From Xanthobacteraceae bacterium (lineage in GTDB: Bacteria > Pseudomonadota > Alphaproteobacteria > Rhizobiales > Xanthobacteraceae): 64,000 nt of DNA. Position numbers and translations under genes: made by a program. Location of the stretch: the NCBI GenBank assembly GCA_019454205.1, contig CP075369.1, forward strand, positions 2,356,001-2,420,000, written 5' to 3'. Positions 41,781 to 49,348 of this stretch are shown in pieces (position 1 is the first letter of the stretch; each line of letters starts with the position of its first letter). A model generated the notes under the pieces. It did not search any database and was not told the origin of the DNA. It worked only from the letters and a program-made list of their open reading frames with translations.

Positions 41781-42250
41781 GGCACCAGCTTCTTCTTCAC
41801 TTCTTCCCACTGCGCGCGCGCCGCCTTGGTGCGGGCAGGCACGTTTGCGAGGAAGCGTTCGCGATGCTCGACGCTGGAGAACAGGAACAGTTTGTCGCCC
41901 GCGATCGCGAACAGCGCGGGGTTGCCGGGCACCGGATAGCCTTCCTCGATCGCGAGCGGATCGTAGCCGCCGAATTCCGGGACATAGAGTGCGGGCGAAG
42001 CCTCGAAGGCGGCGCGGTTGGCCGCGCTGGCGAAGCGCCAGACCAGTCCGCCGAAACGCAGCTCGTAGTCGTCTCGCCCTTCCTGCGGCTTGCCTTCGAT
42101 GAAGTAGGAGACCGGGTCGATGCCGTAGAGCGCCGCGCCCGACCTGGGATCGCTGACAATCATTTCGGTGGTCGAGGCCCTGAGCGCGCCCATGCCGAAC
42201 AGCAGGCTCAACAGCAACGCCAGTCCGCCCGATCCCAGCTTCCGCGCCAT
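41777..42250 (-). CDS. YHS domain-containing exported protein
   Basis: A 157-residue protein with an N-terminal hydrophobic signal or anchor (about residues 8-26) followed by a YHS-like domain: AALYGIDPVSYFIEGKPQEG, then LVWRFASAANRAAFEASPALYVPEFGGY. YHS domains are suspected metal-binding modules, and this form is found in periplasmic proteins of alphaproteobacteria. The role is unknown. It is divergent from eipA across a 168-bp region with three GANTC sites. Confidence 0.78.
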   Translation of the reverse strand: MARKLGSGGLALLLSLLFGMGALRASTTEMIVSDPRSGAALYGIDPVSYFIEGKPQEGRDDYELRFGGLVWRFASAANRAAFEASPALYVPEFGGYDPLAIEEGYPVPGNPALFAIAGDKLFLFSSVEHRERFLANVPARTKAARAQWEEVKKKLVP

Positions 42251-42418
42251 GTCCGCGATTCCCTTCCCGGCCCAAAGGCGCGAGACTCCGCGCCGTGGGC
42301 TTTGATTCGGCGAATGTAGGTGGCGTGGGTATGCGGCCCGTTAAGGCCCCGCTCCGGGCCTGAAAAGGGCGCATTTCCTGCCGAGGCATAGGCCCGACCG
42401 ATCTGCCGGAGAGACAAC
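42251..42418. promoter_or_regulatory. Divergent YHS-eipA control region with three GANTC sites
   Basis: GATTC at 42258-42262, GACTC at 42285-42289 and GATTC at 42304-42308 cluster within about 50 bases, with a lone TTAA at 42341. Brucella eipA is reported to be controlled by CtrA. Here a full CtrA box is not visible, but the methylation-site cluster suggests cell-cycle timing. Confidence 0.35.
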
Positions 42419-42991
42419 ATGCTGTTACGGGCTATCCCCCTCGTGCTTGCCGCGCTGTTCGCTGCCGCTCCCGCGTCCGCGCAACAACCCCAGCCCAACA
42501 ACTATCGCCAGACCTATTCCAACAACGAGGTAGTCGACGCGGGTCACCGCTTCTTCGGCACCACCTCGCGCGAGCTTGCCCTGCTGGTGGAGCGCGCGAC
42601 CCGGCAATGGGGCCAGCCCAACGGCTACATCCTCGGCGAGGAAGGCGGCGGCGCGATCACCGTCGGCCTGCGCTACGGCGAAGGCACGCTCTACACCCGC
42701 AATGCCGGCGACCGCCGGGTATTCTGGCAGGGTCCGTCCATCGGTTTCGACGTGGGCGGCGAAGGCGCGCGCGTCATGATGCTGGTCTACAACCTGCCCG
42801 CCATCGATGCGCTCTGGAACCGTTACGTCGGTATTTCCGGCTCGGCCTATTTCGTGGGCGGCCTCGGCATGACGGCGGTAACGTGGGACCGCGTCGTGAT
42901 CGTCCCGATCCGCTCCGGCGTTGGACTGCGGCTGGGGGCCAATGTCGGCTACCTGAAATTCACCCCGACTTCGACGTGGAATCCGCTTTGA
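42419..42991 (+). CDS. eipA: Envelope integrity protein EipA (DUF1134)
   Basis: A 190-residue periplasmic protein with a cleavable signal (MLLRAIPLVLAALFAAAPAS, cut at AQQ) and one DUF1134 barrel. The signature stretches are ELALLVERATRQWGQPNGYI, GEEGGGAITVGLRYGEG, GPSIGFDVGGEGARVMMLVY and YFVGGLGMTAVT. In Brucella abortus EipA is needed for envelope stress resistance and is linked to CtrA control. Length and all glycine-rich blocks agree. A probable terminator follows. Confidence 0.92.
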   Translation: MLLRAIPLVLAALFAAAPASAQQPQPNNYRQTYSNNEVVDAGHRFFGTTSRELALLVERATRQWGQPNGYILGEEGGGAITVGLRYGEGTLYTRNAGDRRVFWQGPSIGFDVGGEGARVMMLVYNLPAIDALWNRYVGISGSAYFVGGLGMTAVTWDRVVIVPIRSGVGLRLGANVGYLKFTPTSTWNPL

Positions 42992-43040
42992 CGCGATTAC
43001 GGCATTAACGCCGCCGTTCAATTTCGCGTTTCCGTAAGCC

Positions 43041-43075
43041 GCCCGCTGCCGCAGACCGTGGCGGCGGGCGTTTCC
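43041..43075 (+). terminator. Probable terminator after eipA
   Basis: The arms GCCCGCTGCC and GGCGGCGGGC pair over 10 bp with one G-U around a 9-base loop, followed by GTTTCCTTG. The T-run is interrupted, so efficiency is uncertain. Confidence 0.5.
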
Positions 43076-43154
43076 TTGTTCTATGGTGCGCGCCACGGGG
43101 CAGGTGTTGCGTGATCCGAGCGTATAAAACCGTCATACAAATGGAGCCGGGCGC

Positions 43155-44732
43155 ATGATCGAAGCGATCATGTATTTCGCGCTGGGCTTTCTCGGCGCTT
43201 CTCTCATCGCGCTTGTGGTGTTGTCCGCGGTCTGGCATCGCGCGGTCCGCCTCACGACCAAGCGCATCGAGGGTGCGATTCCCGTTTCCATGTCGGAGAT
43301 CCAGGCCGACAAGGATCAGCTCCGCGCCGAATTCGCGATGAGCACGCGCCGCCTCGAGAACAGCGTCGAACAGCTCAAGTTCAAGACCACCGAACAGTTC
43401 GCCGAGATCGGCCGCAAGAGCGAAAGCATCCGCCTGCTCAAGAACGAGGTCGAGGAAAAGACCGCGAAGATCATGGCGCTCGACGCGCAGGAACGCACGC
43501 TGCGCGACAAGCTCCACTCGACCGAAGAAGAACTCGCCGCGAAATCGCGGATGCTGAGCGAGGCGGAAGCGGCCCTCGCCGCCAAGAACACCGAACTCGC
43601 CAATATCGAACGCACGCTCGCGGGCGTGAATGCCGAGTCCGACAGCCGTCAGGTCGAGATCGTCGCGCTCACCACCCAGCGCGACACGCTGAAAGAGCGC
43701 ATCGAAACGCTCGAACTCGAAATCGCGGCGACCGAGCACCGGCTCGCGGAAGAACGCGACGCCGCGCAGGCTGCGGCCGACGCGCTCTCGCATGAAAAGA
43801 ACAACGTCGAGGACCTCTCAACGCGCCTGCGCGAAATGGAAGGAATGTTCGCCGCCAGCAAGCGCGAGGCGGAAGCGCTCGCCGAAAACATCGAGGCGCT
43901 GAAGAACGAGGCGCACAAGGCAGCCGGACTGGCCGAGCAGCGCGAGCAGGAATTGCAGCACCGTCTGGCCGAGCGCGAAGCCGAACTGAACGGCGAGCTT
44001 CGCAACGCCGTCGAACTCGCGGAACAACGCGAAGCCGAAATGGAATTACGCTTCACGCAACGCCTCGCCGAACTGAATGAGGAAGCGCGCAAGGCCTCCG
44101 ACGTTTCCGAAAAGCGCGAGCGCGAACTCGCCGTACGTCTCGCGGAGCGCGAAGCGGAACTGCATGCACATCTGGCGAAGCGCGAGGCCGATCTCCTCGC
44201 GCAGAGCAAGAGCCGCGAAGCGGATCTGGAGCGCATGCTCGAGAAATCCGAAATTCAGGCGATGGCCCAGATCGCGGAGCGCGAAAGCAAGCTGTCGTCT
44301 GCGCTGGATGAAATCGAGCGCAACCGCGCGGAAGCGCGCGTGATGCACGACAAGATCGAGCAGGCCAGCGCCTCCTTCCACGCGACCATCGAAACGCTGC
44401 GCGCCGAGAAGGCGCAGCTCGAAGGCGCGATGAACCAGATGCGCGAGGAGCGCGGCAAGCTGGACGCGGAACTCGCGCACCTGCGCAGCGAAGCGGAAAA
44501 AAGCTGGGCCGAGGAGCGGGTCGAGAACGCGCTGCTGCGCGAGCGCATCAACGATGTCGCGGCGGAAGTCGCGCGCCTCGTCGCCAACATGGAGGGCGTG
44601 GATTCGCCGATCGAGCGGATTCTGGCCGCCGACGCCGCACAGACCAACGGCCACCATAATGGCGACACCAACGGCGACAGCCGCGTTTCGCTGGCCCAGC
44701 GCATCCGCAACCTGCAAAGCCGCCCGCGCTAA
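43155..44732 (+). CDS. Membrane-anchored long coiled-coil protein
   Basis: A 525-residue protein. One N-terminal helix (about residues 5-27, MYFALGFLGASLIALVVLSA) anchors it, and almost all the rest is predicted coiled coil. A conserved juxtamembrane block (AVRLTTKRIEGAIPVSMSEI, then KDQLRAEFAMSTRRLE) marks a family common in Bradyrhizobium relatives. In the second half a repeat based on LAEREAEL recurs about every 25-30 residues (residues 270-385). The function is unknown; a structural or cell-division scaffold at the inner membrane is a guess. Confidence 0.8.
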   Translation: MIEAIMYFALGFLGASLIALVVLSAVWHRAVRLTTKRIEGAIPVSMSEIQADKDQLRAEFAMSTRRLENSVEQLKFKTTEQFAEIGRKSESIRLLKNEVEEKTAKIMALDAQERTLRDKLHSTEEELAAKSRMLSEAEAALAAKNTELANIERTLAGVNAESDSRQVEIVALTTQRDTLKERIETLELEIAATEHRLAEERDAAQAAADALSHEKNNVEDLSTRLREMEGMFAASKREAEALAENIEALKNEAHKAAGLAEQREQELQHRLAEREAELNGELRNAVELAEQREAEMELRFTQRLAELNEEARKASDVSEKRERELAVRLAEREAELHAHLAKREADLLAQSKSREADLERMLEKSEIQAMAQIAERESKLSSALDEIERNRAEARVMHDKIEQASASFHATIETLRAEKAQLEGAMNQMREERGKLDAELAHLRSEAEKSWAEERVENALLRERINDVAAEVARLVANMEGVDSPIERILAADAAQTNGHHNGDTNGDSRVSLAQRIRNLQSRPR

Positions 44733-44802
44733 ACCGCCGCCCGTGCAGCGCTTGGCGGCAGCCTCCCTTTCCGCGTAAGGTCATACCGCCGCTGCGCGCG
44801 GC

Positions 44803-44823
44803 CCGCCGGAGAAGGCGGTTTTT
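44803..44823 (+). terminator. Short terminator-like hairpin before modA
   Basis: CCGCC and GGCGG close a 6-base GGAGAA loop and are followed by five T residues, about 70 bases after the coiled-coil gene. The stem is short, so it is a modest candidate. Confidence 0.4.
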
Positions 44824-44910
44824 CGCCCGCCTGCCGCTCGATGGAGCGAAAGCCGCGGCGCTCTCAGAAGAAAACAACCAGGCGCGGAAGCGCCGCTGGA
44901 GGATTTTGTC

Positions 44911-45717
44911 ATGAAGCGTCGGCTTCTGCTTCGCGTTGCGTTGTGCGCGCTCGCGTTCGTTGTTGCATTTCCCCTCACCACGCCCGTCAAGGCGCAGGAT
45001 AATCCGCCGATCGTCGTGTTCGCCGCGGCGAGCCTCAAGAATGCGCTCGATGAGATCGCGGCCGAATGGTCGAAGGCGAACAAGGTTGAAGTGAAGATCA
45101 GCTATGCGGCCAGCTCCGCGCTCGCAAAGCAGATCGAGAACGGCGCCCCCGCCGATCTCTTCATCTCGGCCGACCTCGACTGGATGGACTACGTCGAGAA
45201 GAAGAACCTCGTACGCAAGGGCACGCGCATCAGCCTGCTCGGCAACACGCTGGTCCTGATCGCGAGCAAGGACGCTCCGGTCAAGGAAGTGAAAATCGCC
45301 CCCAACTTCGATCTCGCGAAGCTGCTCGGCAACGGCCGCCTCTCGATGGCCGCGACCGCGACCGTCCCCGCAGGAAAATACGGCAAGGCCGCGCTGGAAA
45401 AGCTCGGCGTATGGAAGTCGGTGGAAGGCAAGATCGCCGAAGCCGAGAACGTCCGCGCGGCGCTGGCCTTCGTCTCGCGCGGTGAGGCACCTTACGGCAT
45501 CGTCTATCGCACCGACGCTGTCTCGGAAAAGGGCGTCACCATCGCCGGCACTTTCCCGGCCGGGACGCACGAGCCGATCATTTATCCGTTCGCCATCCTG
45601 GAAAGCTCGAAGAACCCGAAGGCGGCGGATTTCCTGAAGGCGCTCAACTCGGCATCGGCGCGCGCGATTTTCACGAAGCACGGCTTCGCGACGCTCGTCA
45701 CCGCACCGACCAACTAA
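44911..45717 (+). CDS. modA: Molybdate ABC transporter substrate-binding protein ModA
   Basis: A 268-residue periplasmic binding protein with a signal peptide (RRLLLRVALCALAFVVAF, cut at VKAQ). The molybdate-site blocks are VFAAASLKNALDEIA, SYAASSALAKQIENGAPADLFISAD and the C-terminal YPFAILESSKNPKAADFL. It delivers molybdate or tungstate to ModB. A GGAGG lies upstream of the ATG. It is first in modA-mop-modB-modC. Confidence 0.94.
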   Translation: MKRRLLLRVALCALAFVVAFPLTTPVKAQDNPPIVVFAAASLKNALDEIAAEWSKANKVEVKISYAASSALAKQIENGAPADLFISADLDWMDYVEKKNLVRKGTRISLLGNTLVLIASKDAPVKEVKIAPNFDLAKLLGNGRLSMAATATVPAGKYGKAALEKLGVWKSVEGKIAEAENVRAALAFVSRGEAPYGIVYRTDAVSEKGVTIAGTFPAGTHEPIIYPFAILESSKNPKAADFLKALNSASARAIFTKHGFATLVTAPTN

Positions 45718-45734
45718 ACTTGCGGAGGGAAACC

Positions 45735-45941
45735 ATGAAAATCAGTGCCCGTAACCAGATCGCAGGCAAGGTTACTGCCGTGACCAAAGGTGCAACCACC
45801 GCCCACGTCAAAATCGACATCGGCGGCACCACCATCACCGCGTCGATTACGAACGAAGCCGTGGATGAACTCGGCCTGAAGACCGGCAGCTCGGTCAAGG
45901 CCATCATCAAGGCTTCCGACGTCATGGTCGGCGTGGACTGA
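45735..45941 (+). CDS. mop: Molbindin (single TOBE domain, Mop)
   Basis: A 68-residue molybdate-binding TOBE/Mop protein (SARNQIAGKVTAVTKGATTA, then VKIDIGGTTITASIT and VKAIIKASDVMVGVD). Proteins of this kind assemble as hexamers and store or buffer molybdate in the cytoplasm. It has a strong GGAGGG upstream of the ATG at 45735 and lies 17 bp after modA. It may supply in trans the TOBE domain that the short modC downstream lacks. Confidence 0.92.
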   Translation: MKISARNQIAGKVTAVTKGATTAHVKIDIGGTTITASITNEAVDELGLKTGSSVKAIIKASDVMVGVD

Positions 45942-45958
45942 TTTTCGCGGACGTACCT

Positions 45959-46651
45959 GTGTTCGAATTTACCGCAGAAGAAATCGACGCGATCCGCCTG
46001 AGCCTGTGGGTCGCGTCGATCGGTATTCTGGCGAGCCTGCCGCTCGGCATGTTCGTGGCTTATGCGCTCGCGCGCTGGCGTTTTCCGGGGAAGATCATCC
46101 TCGACGCGCTGGTGCACATGCCGCTCGTCCTGCCGCCGGTCGTCACCGGCTACATCCTGCTGATCCTGTTCGGACGCAAAGGTCCGATCGGCGCATGGCT
46201 GGAGCAGACCTTCGGCCTCGTATTCTCGTTCCGCTGGACCGGCGCGGCGCTCGCGGCCGCGGTGATGGGCTTCCCGCTGATGGTGCGCGCGATCAGGCTT
46301 TCGCTAGAGAGCACCGACCGCCGCCTGGAAGACGCCTCGCGCACGCTGGGCGCGAATGGCCTCGTGACCTTCTTTCTCGTGACGCTGCCCCTCGCCCTGC
46401 CCGGCATCCTCGCCGGCCTCGTGCTTTCCTTCGCGAAAGCACTCGGCGAATTCGGCGCGACCATCACCTTCGTCTCGAACATCCCCGGCGAGACGCGCAC
46501 GCTGCCCTCTGCGATCTATACCTTCACGCAAATACCGGGCGGCGACGCGGGCGCATTCCGGCTCGCAGCCGTCGCCATGGTCATCGCGCTCGGCGCGCTG
46601 GTGATTTCGGAAATACTGGCACGCAAGACCGCTGCGCGGATCGAAGGCTGA
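45959..46651 (+). CDS. modB: Molybdate ABC transporter permease ModB
   Basis: A 230-residue permease with five to six helices. Typical blocks are LPPVVTGYILLILFGRKGPIG, EDASRTLGANG and the EAA loop VTLPLALPGILAGLVLSFAKALGEFGATI. The start is a GTG at 45959, 18 bp after mop. It pairs with ModC, which follows after 3 bp. Confidence 0.94.
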   Translation: MFEFTAEEIDAIRLSLWVASIGILASLPLGMFVAYALARWRFPGKIILDALVHMPLVLPPVVTGYILLILFGRKGPIGAWLEQTFGLVFSFRWTGAALAAAVMGFPLMVRAIRLSLESTDRRLEDASRTLGANGLVTFFLVTLPLALPGILAGLVLSFAKALGEFGATITFVSNIPGETRTLPSAIYTFTQIPGGDAGAFRLAAVAMVIALGALVISEILARKTAARIEG

Positions 46652-46654
46652 CGC

Positions 46655-47302
46655 ATGTTCGATGTTTCCGTCGCCGCCACGCTCGGCGAATTCGATCTCG
46701 ACGTTTCGTTCAAAAGCGAAACGATGGTGACCGCGCTGTCCGGCCCCTCCGGTTCGGGCAAGTCCAGCATCGTCGCGGCGATTGCAGGCTTGTTTCGTCC
46801 GGCGCGCGGAAAGATCGTCGTCAACGGCCGTACGTTGTTCGACAGCGAGGCACGCATCGACCTGCCCGCACACAAACGTGGCGTGCGCATCGTGTTTCAG
46901 GAAAGCCGCCTGTTCCCGCATTTCACGGTGGCGCAGAACCTGATGTTCGGACGTTGGCTCGCAGGCAGGAAGCGCGACGCGCAGTTCGACGAGATCGTCA
47001 CGCTCCTCGGCATAGAGCCGCTGCTCGCCCGCCGCCCGCGCAAACTCTCCGGCGGCGAGCGCCAGCGCGTCGCCATCGGCCGCGCGCTGCTGGCCGAACC
47101 GCAGGCGCTGCTCCTCGACGAACCGCTCGCTTCCCTCGACGCGGGACGCAAGGACGAGATCATCCCCTACCTGACGCGGCTGGTGACGGCGGCGAAAATC
47201 CCGATCCTTTATGTCAGCCACGCCCGCGACGAGATCGAGCGTCTGGCGCAGACCATCGTGAAGATCGACGGTGGGCGGGTGACGGGGGTGGAGCGGCGTT
47301 GA
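46655..47302 (+). CDS. modC: Molybdate ABC transporter ATP-binding protein ModC (short form without TOBE)
   Basis: A 215-residue ATPase: Walker A GPSGSGKSS near residue 32, the ModC-type VVNGRTLFDSEARIDLPAHKR, signature LSGGERQRVAIGRAL, and Walker B LLLDEPLASLD. Usual ModC proteins run to about 350 residues with a C-terminal TOBE domain that senses molybdate. This one stops after the ATPase core and the separate mop gene lies in the same operon. The stop is natural, with no frame-shifted TOBE downstream. Confidence 0.93.
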   Translation: MFDVSVAATLGEFDLDVSFKSETMVTALSGPSGSGKSSIVAAIAGLFRPARGKIVVNGRTLFDSEARIDLPAHKRGVRIVFQESRLFPHFTVAQNLMFGRWLAGRKRDAQFDEIVTLLGIEPLLARRPRKLSGGERQRVAIGRALLAEPQALLLDEPLASLDAGRKDEIIPYLTRLVTAAKIPILYVSHARDEIERLAQTIVKIDGGRVTGVERR

Positions 47303-47308
47303 ATATTT

Positions 47309-47698
47309 TTAACCCTCCCCCTTGCGGGGAGGGTCGGCGAGCAAAGCTCGCCGGGGTGGGGGAGCGCGTAGCTCGAGCAGTATGGATTCGACTACGCCGT
47401 CCAGGTTTGCGTTCACGTCGTTATTCCAGAAGCGCAGCACACGAAATCCATGGCGCTTCAGGTAACCGTCGCGAGACATATCCTTTAGAATATTTGTATC
47501 AGCCGCGTGCTGACCGCCATCTATTTCGATCACCAATCGTTTCTCAAAGCATACGAAATCAACAACGAAACGATCGATGGGAGCTTGCCTTCGAAAATGA
47601 AAGCCATGCGAATGCCTGAGCATTCGCAAGCGTCGCCACACGGCAAGCTCCTGCGGAGTCAGATTATTGCGAAGTTTTCGCGCAACTTCGTTTGCCAC
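47309..47698 (-). CDS. DUF559 (Vsr-like endonuclease fold) protein
   Basis: A 129-residue protein of the DUF559 family, which has the PD-(D/E)XK/Vsr-like nuclease fold. Markers are LRNNLTPQELAVWRRLR, GFHFRRQAPIDRFVVDFVC, LVIEIDGGQH (acidic catalytic strand) and RVLRFWNNDV. The GTG start at 47698 lies directly against one REP-like element, whose GGGTGGGG could act as the ribosome site. The last residues (KGEG) and stop are encoded by the other element. No host function is known; the bracket of inverted repeats suggests a mobile or domesticated unit. Confidence 0.85.
   Translation of the reverse strand: MANEVARKLRNNLTPQELAVWRRLRMLRHSHGFHFRRQAPIDRFVVDFVCFEKRLVIEIDGGQHAADTNILKDMSRDGYLKRHGFRVLRFWNNDVNANLDGVVESILLELRAPPPRRALLADPPRKGEG
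47312..47362 (+). repeat. REP-like palindromic element, left copy
   Basis: Hairpin 1 is ACCCTCCCC/GGGGAGGGT with a CTTGC loop, hairpin 2 is CGGCGAGC/GCTCGCCG with an AAA loop, and GGGTGGGGG follows. The same two-hairpin plan recurs in opposite orientation at 47699-47753. Confidence 0.8.
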
Positions 47699-47753
47699 AC
47701 CCCACCCGGCTTCTCGCTACGCTCGAAGCCACCCTCCCCGTCCAGGGGAGGGT
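47699..47753 (-). repeat. REP-like palindromic element, right copy (inverted)
   Basis: Read on the minus strand: hairpin 1 ACCCTCCCC/GGGGAGGGT, then hairpin 2 with GGCTTC/GAAGCC arms, then GGGTGGGG. It is the inverted partner of the copy at 47312-47362, and the DUF559 gene fills the interval. Confidence 0.8.
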
Positions 47754-47771
47754 GCGCATAATACATAAGCA

Positions 47772-48791
47772 TCAAGCGATCTTCACCAGCAACTTCCCGA
47801 AGTTCTTGCCCTTGAGAAGACCCATGAACGCCTCCGGTGCGTTCTCCAGACCGTTCACCACGTCCTCGCGATACTTGATGCGCCCTTCGCGCAGCCACTG
47901 GCCCGCCTCGCGATAGAAGTCGCCGGCCTGTTCCGCGAAGTCCCATACGATAAAGCCGCGGAAGGTCAGCCGCTTCGTCAGGATGGCGCGGATCAGCAAA
48001 GGCGTACGATCAGGTCCTTCGGGGAGCGCCGTCATGCTGTAGTTCGCGATCACACCGCAAACCGGCACGCGGGCGAAATCGTTCAGCAGCGGGAAGACCG
48101 CATCGAATACCTTGCCCCCGACATTCTCGAAGTAAACGTCGATACCCTTCGGGCAGGCCTCGACCAGCTTCTTCGCCATGTCCGGATCGCGATGATCGAC
48201 TGCCGCGTCGAAGCCCAGTTCGTCGATGAGGTATTTGCATTTGTCGGCACCACCCGCGATGCCGACCGCCCGGCAGCCTTTCAGCTTGGCGTACTGGCCG
48301 ACAAAGGAGCCGACCGCCCCGGAGGCGGCAGCGACTACAACGGTCTCGCCTTGCTTCGGCATGCCGATGTTGCGCATACCGAGATAGGCGGTCATGCCCG
48401 GCATTCCGAGCACGCCCAGCGCGGTCTGCACCGGCGCGGCCTTCGGATCTAGCTTGCGCAGATCGGAACCGTTCGAAAGCGCGTAGTCCATCCAGCCCGT
48501 GTAAGAGAGCACGATGTCTCCGGGCACGAATTCGGGGCGGTTGGATTTGACCACTTCGCTGACGGTGCCTGCCACCATAGGCTCCCCGACCTCGACCGGA
48601 CTGGCATAGGACTTCGCCGCGCTCATGCGCCCGCGCATGTAAGGGTCGAGCGACATCCAGAGATTCCGTAACAACACCTGCCCTTCCTTCGGTTCGGGAA
48701 TGGGCGCGGTCTCGAGCCGGAAGTGTTCGGGCTTCGGCTCGCCTTCGGGGCGCGAGGCAAGGACGATACGGCGGTTCTGTTGTGCGGACAT
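47772..48791 (-). CDS. NADP-dependent medium-chain oxidoreductase (CurA/LTB4DH-like)
   Basis: A 339-residue zinc-free medium-chain dehydrogenase/reductase that reduces the C=C of alpha,beta-unsaturated carbonyls. Blocks: LLRNLWMSLDPYMRGRM, LGMPGMTAYLGMRNIG, the NADPH loop VVVAAASGAVGSFVGQYAKL, VDVYFENVGGKVFDAV-like segment, and VWDFAEQAGDFYRE near the end. Length matches the family. It is a likely detoxifying enzyme, and nothing in the context gives a specific substrate. Confidence 0.9.
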   Translation of the reverse strand: MSAQQNRRIVLASRPEGEPKPEHFRLETAPIPEPKEGQVLLRNLWMSLDPYMRGRMSAAKSYASPVEVGEPMVAGTVSEVVKSNRPEFVPGDIVLSYTGWMDYALSNGSDLRKLDPKAAPVQTALGVLGMPGMTAYLGMRNIGMPKQGETVVVAAASGAVGSFVGQYAKLKGCRAVGIAGGADKCKYLIDELGFDAAVDHRDPDMAKKLVEACPKGIDVYFENVGGKVFDAVFPLLNDFARVPVCGVIANYSMTALPEGPDRTPLLIRAILTKRLTFRGFIVWDFAEQAGDFYREAGQWLREGRIKYREDVVNGLENAPEAFMGLLKGKNFGKLLVKIA

Positions 48792-48984
48792 GGCGATACG
48801 CTTCCAACTCCCTTTGGCTTCGTTCTGTTTTTGTGAGGCGGCGAGTATGCGTCAGAGCTTTCGCATTGCCAAATACGTCGCCATCGAATTGGGGAAGGCC
48901 GTGAAATGCAGTTGACGGCGAATCGGACGCAAGGGCTAATGTACGAATTCCGAATTTCGCGGCAGACCATAAAGGGGAATCCAG

Positions 48985-49254
48985 ATGGCAAAGCGTGCAA
49001 AGAAGAAAAAGGCGAAGAAGGCCAAAAAGAAAAAGGCAAAAAAGGTAAAGGCCAAGAAGGCTGCGCCCAAAGCCAAGAAGAAGAAAGCCAAGCGCAAGAA
49101 GGGCCGCCGCACGGTCCTCTACAGCTCGAAGGGCAAGAAGCTCTACGCAGTCCGCGACGCAGGCGGAAAGTTCAAGGACATCCAGTCCTACAAGCGCGCG
49201 CATGGCATGGACATCAAGCGCAACGCCAAGGCCGAAGACGCGCCCGCAAGCTGA
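48985..49254 (+). CDS. Lysine-rich histone H1-like small protein
   Basis: An 89-residue protein. The first 43 residues are almost entirely Lys and Ala (repeated KKAKK units). The second half is an ordinary small domain (RTVLYSSKGKKLYAVRDAGG, FKDIQSYKRAHGMDIKR). The tail resembles bacterial histone H1/Hc1-type DNA-condensing proteins, while the C-terminal domain is a conserved unknown in Bradyrhizobium relatives. GGGG lies upstream of the ATG. DNA or RNA binding is inferred from charge. It is monocistronic with its own terminator. Confidence 0.8.
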   Translation: MAKRAKKKKAKKAKKKKAKKVKAKKAAPKAKKKKAKRKKGRRTVLYSSKGKKLYAVRDAGGKFKDIQSYKRAHGMDIKRNAKAEDAPAS

Positions 49255-49272
49255 GCGGCGGAATTCAAAAGG

Positions 49273-49302
49273 AAAACGCCGGCCCTAGAGGCCGGCGTTT
49301 TT
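49273..49302 (+). terminator. Rho-independent terminator after the Lys-rich gene
   Basis: A perfect 12-bp stem (AAAACGCCGGCC with GGCCGGCGTTTT) closes a CTAGA loop, followed by TTGTTTT. It starts 19 bases after the stop and could also serve the converging LCCL operon. Confidence 0.88.
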
Positions 49303-49348
49303 GTTTTCGCTTCGCAGTAGCCGGGCCTGTGCCGGCTGCTCTCTCAGG

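Noticed and set aside
44000..44320. Short repeated words in the coiled-coil gene as a possible CRISPR or tandem-repeat array.
   Set aside because: They are codon-level repeats of a coiled-coil motif inside an intact reading frame, with irregular spacing.
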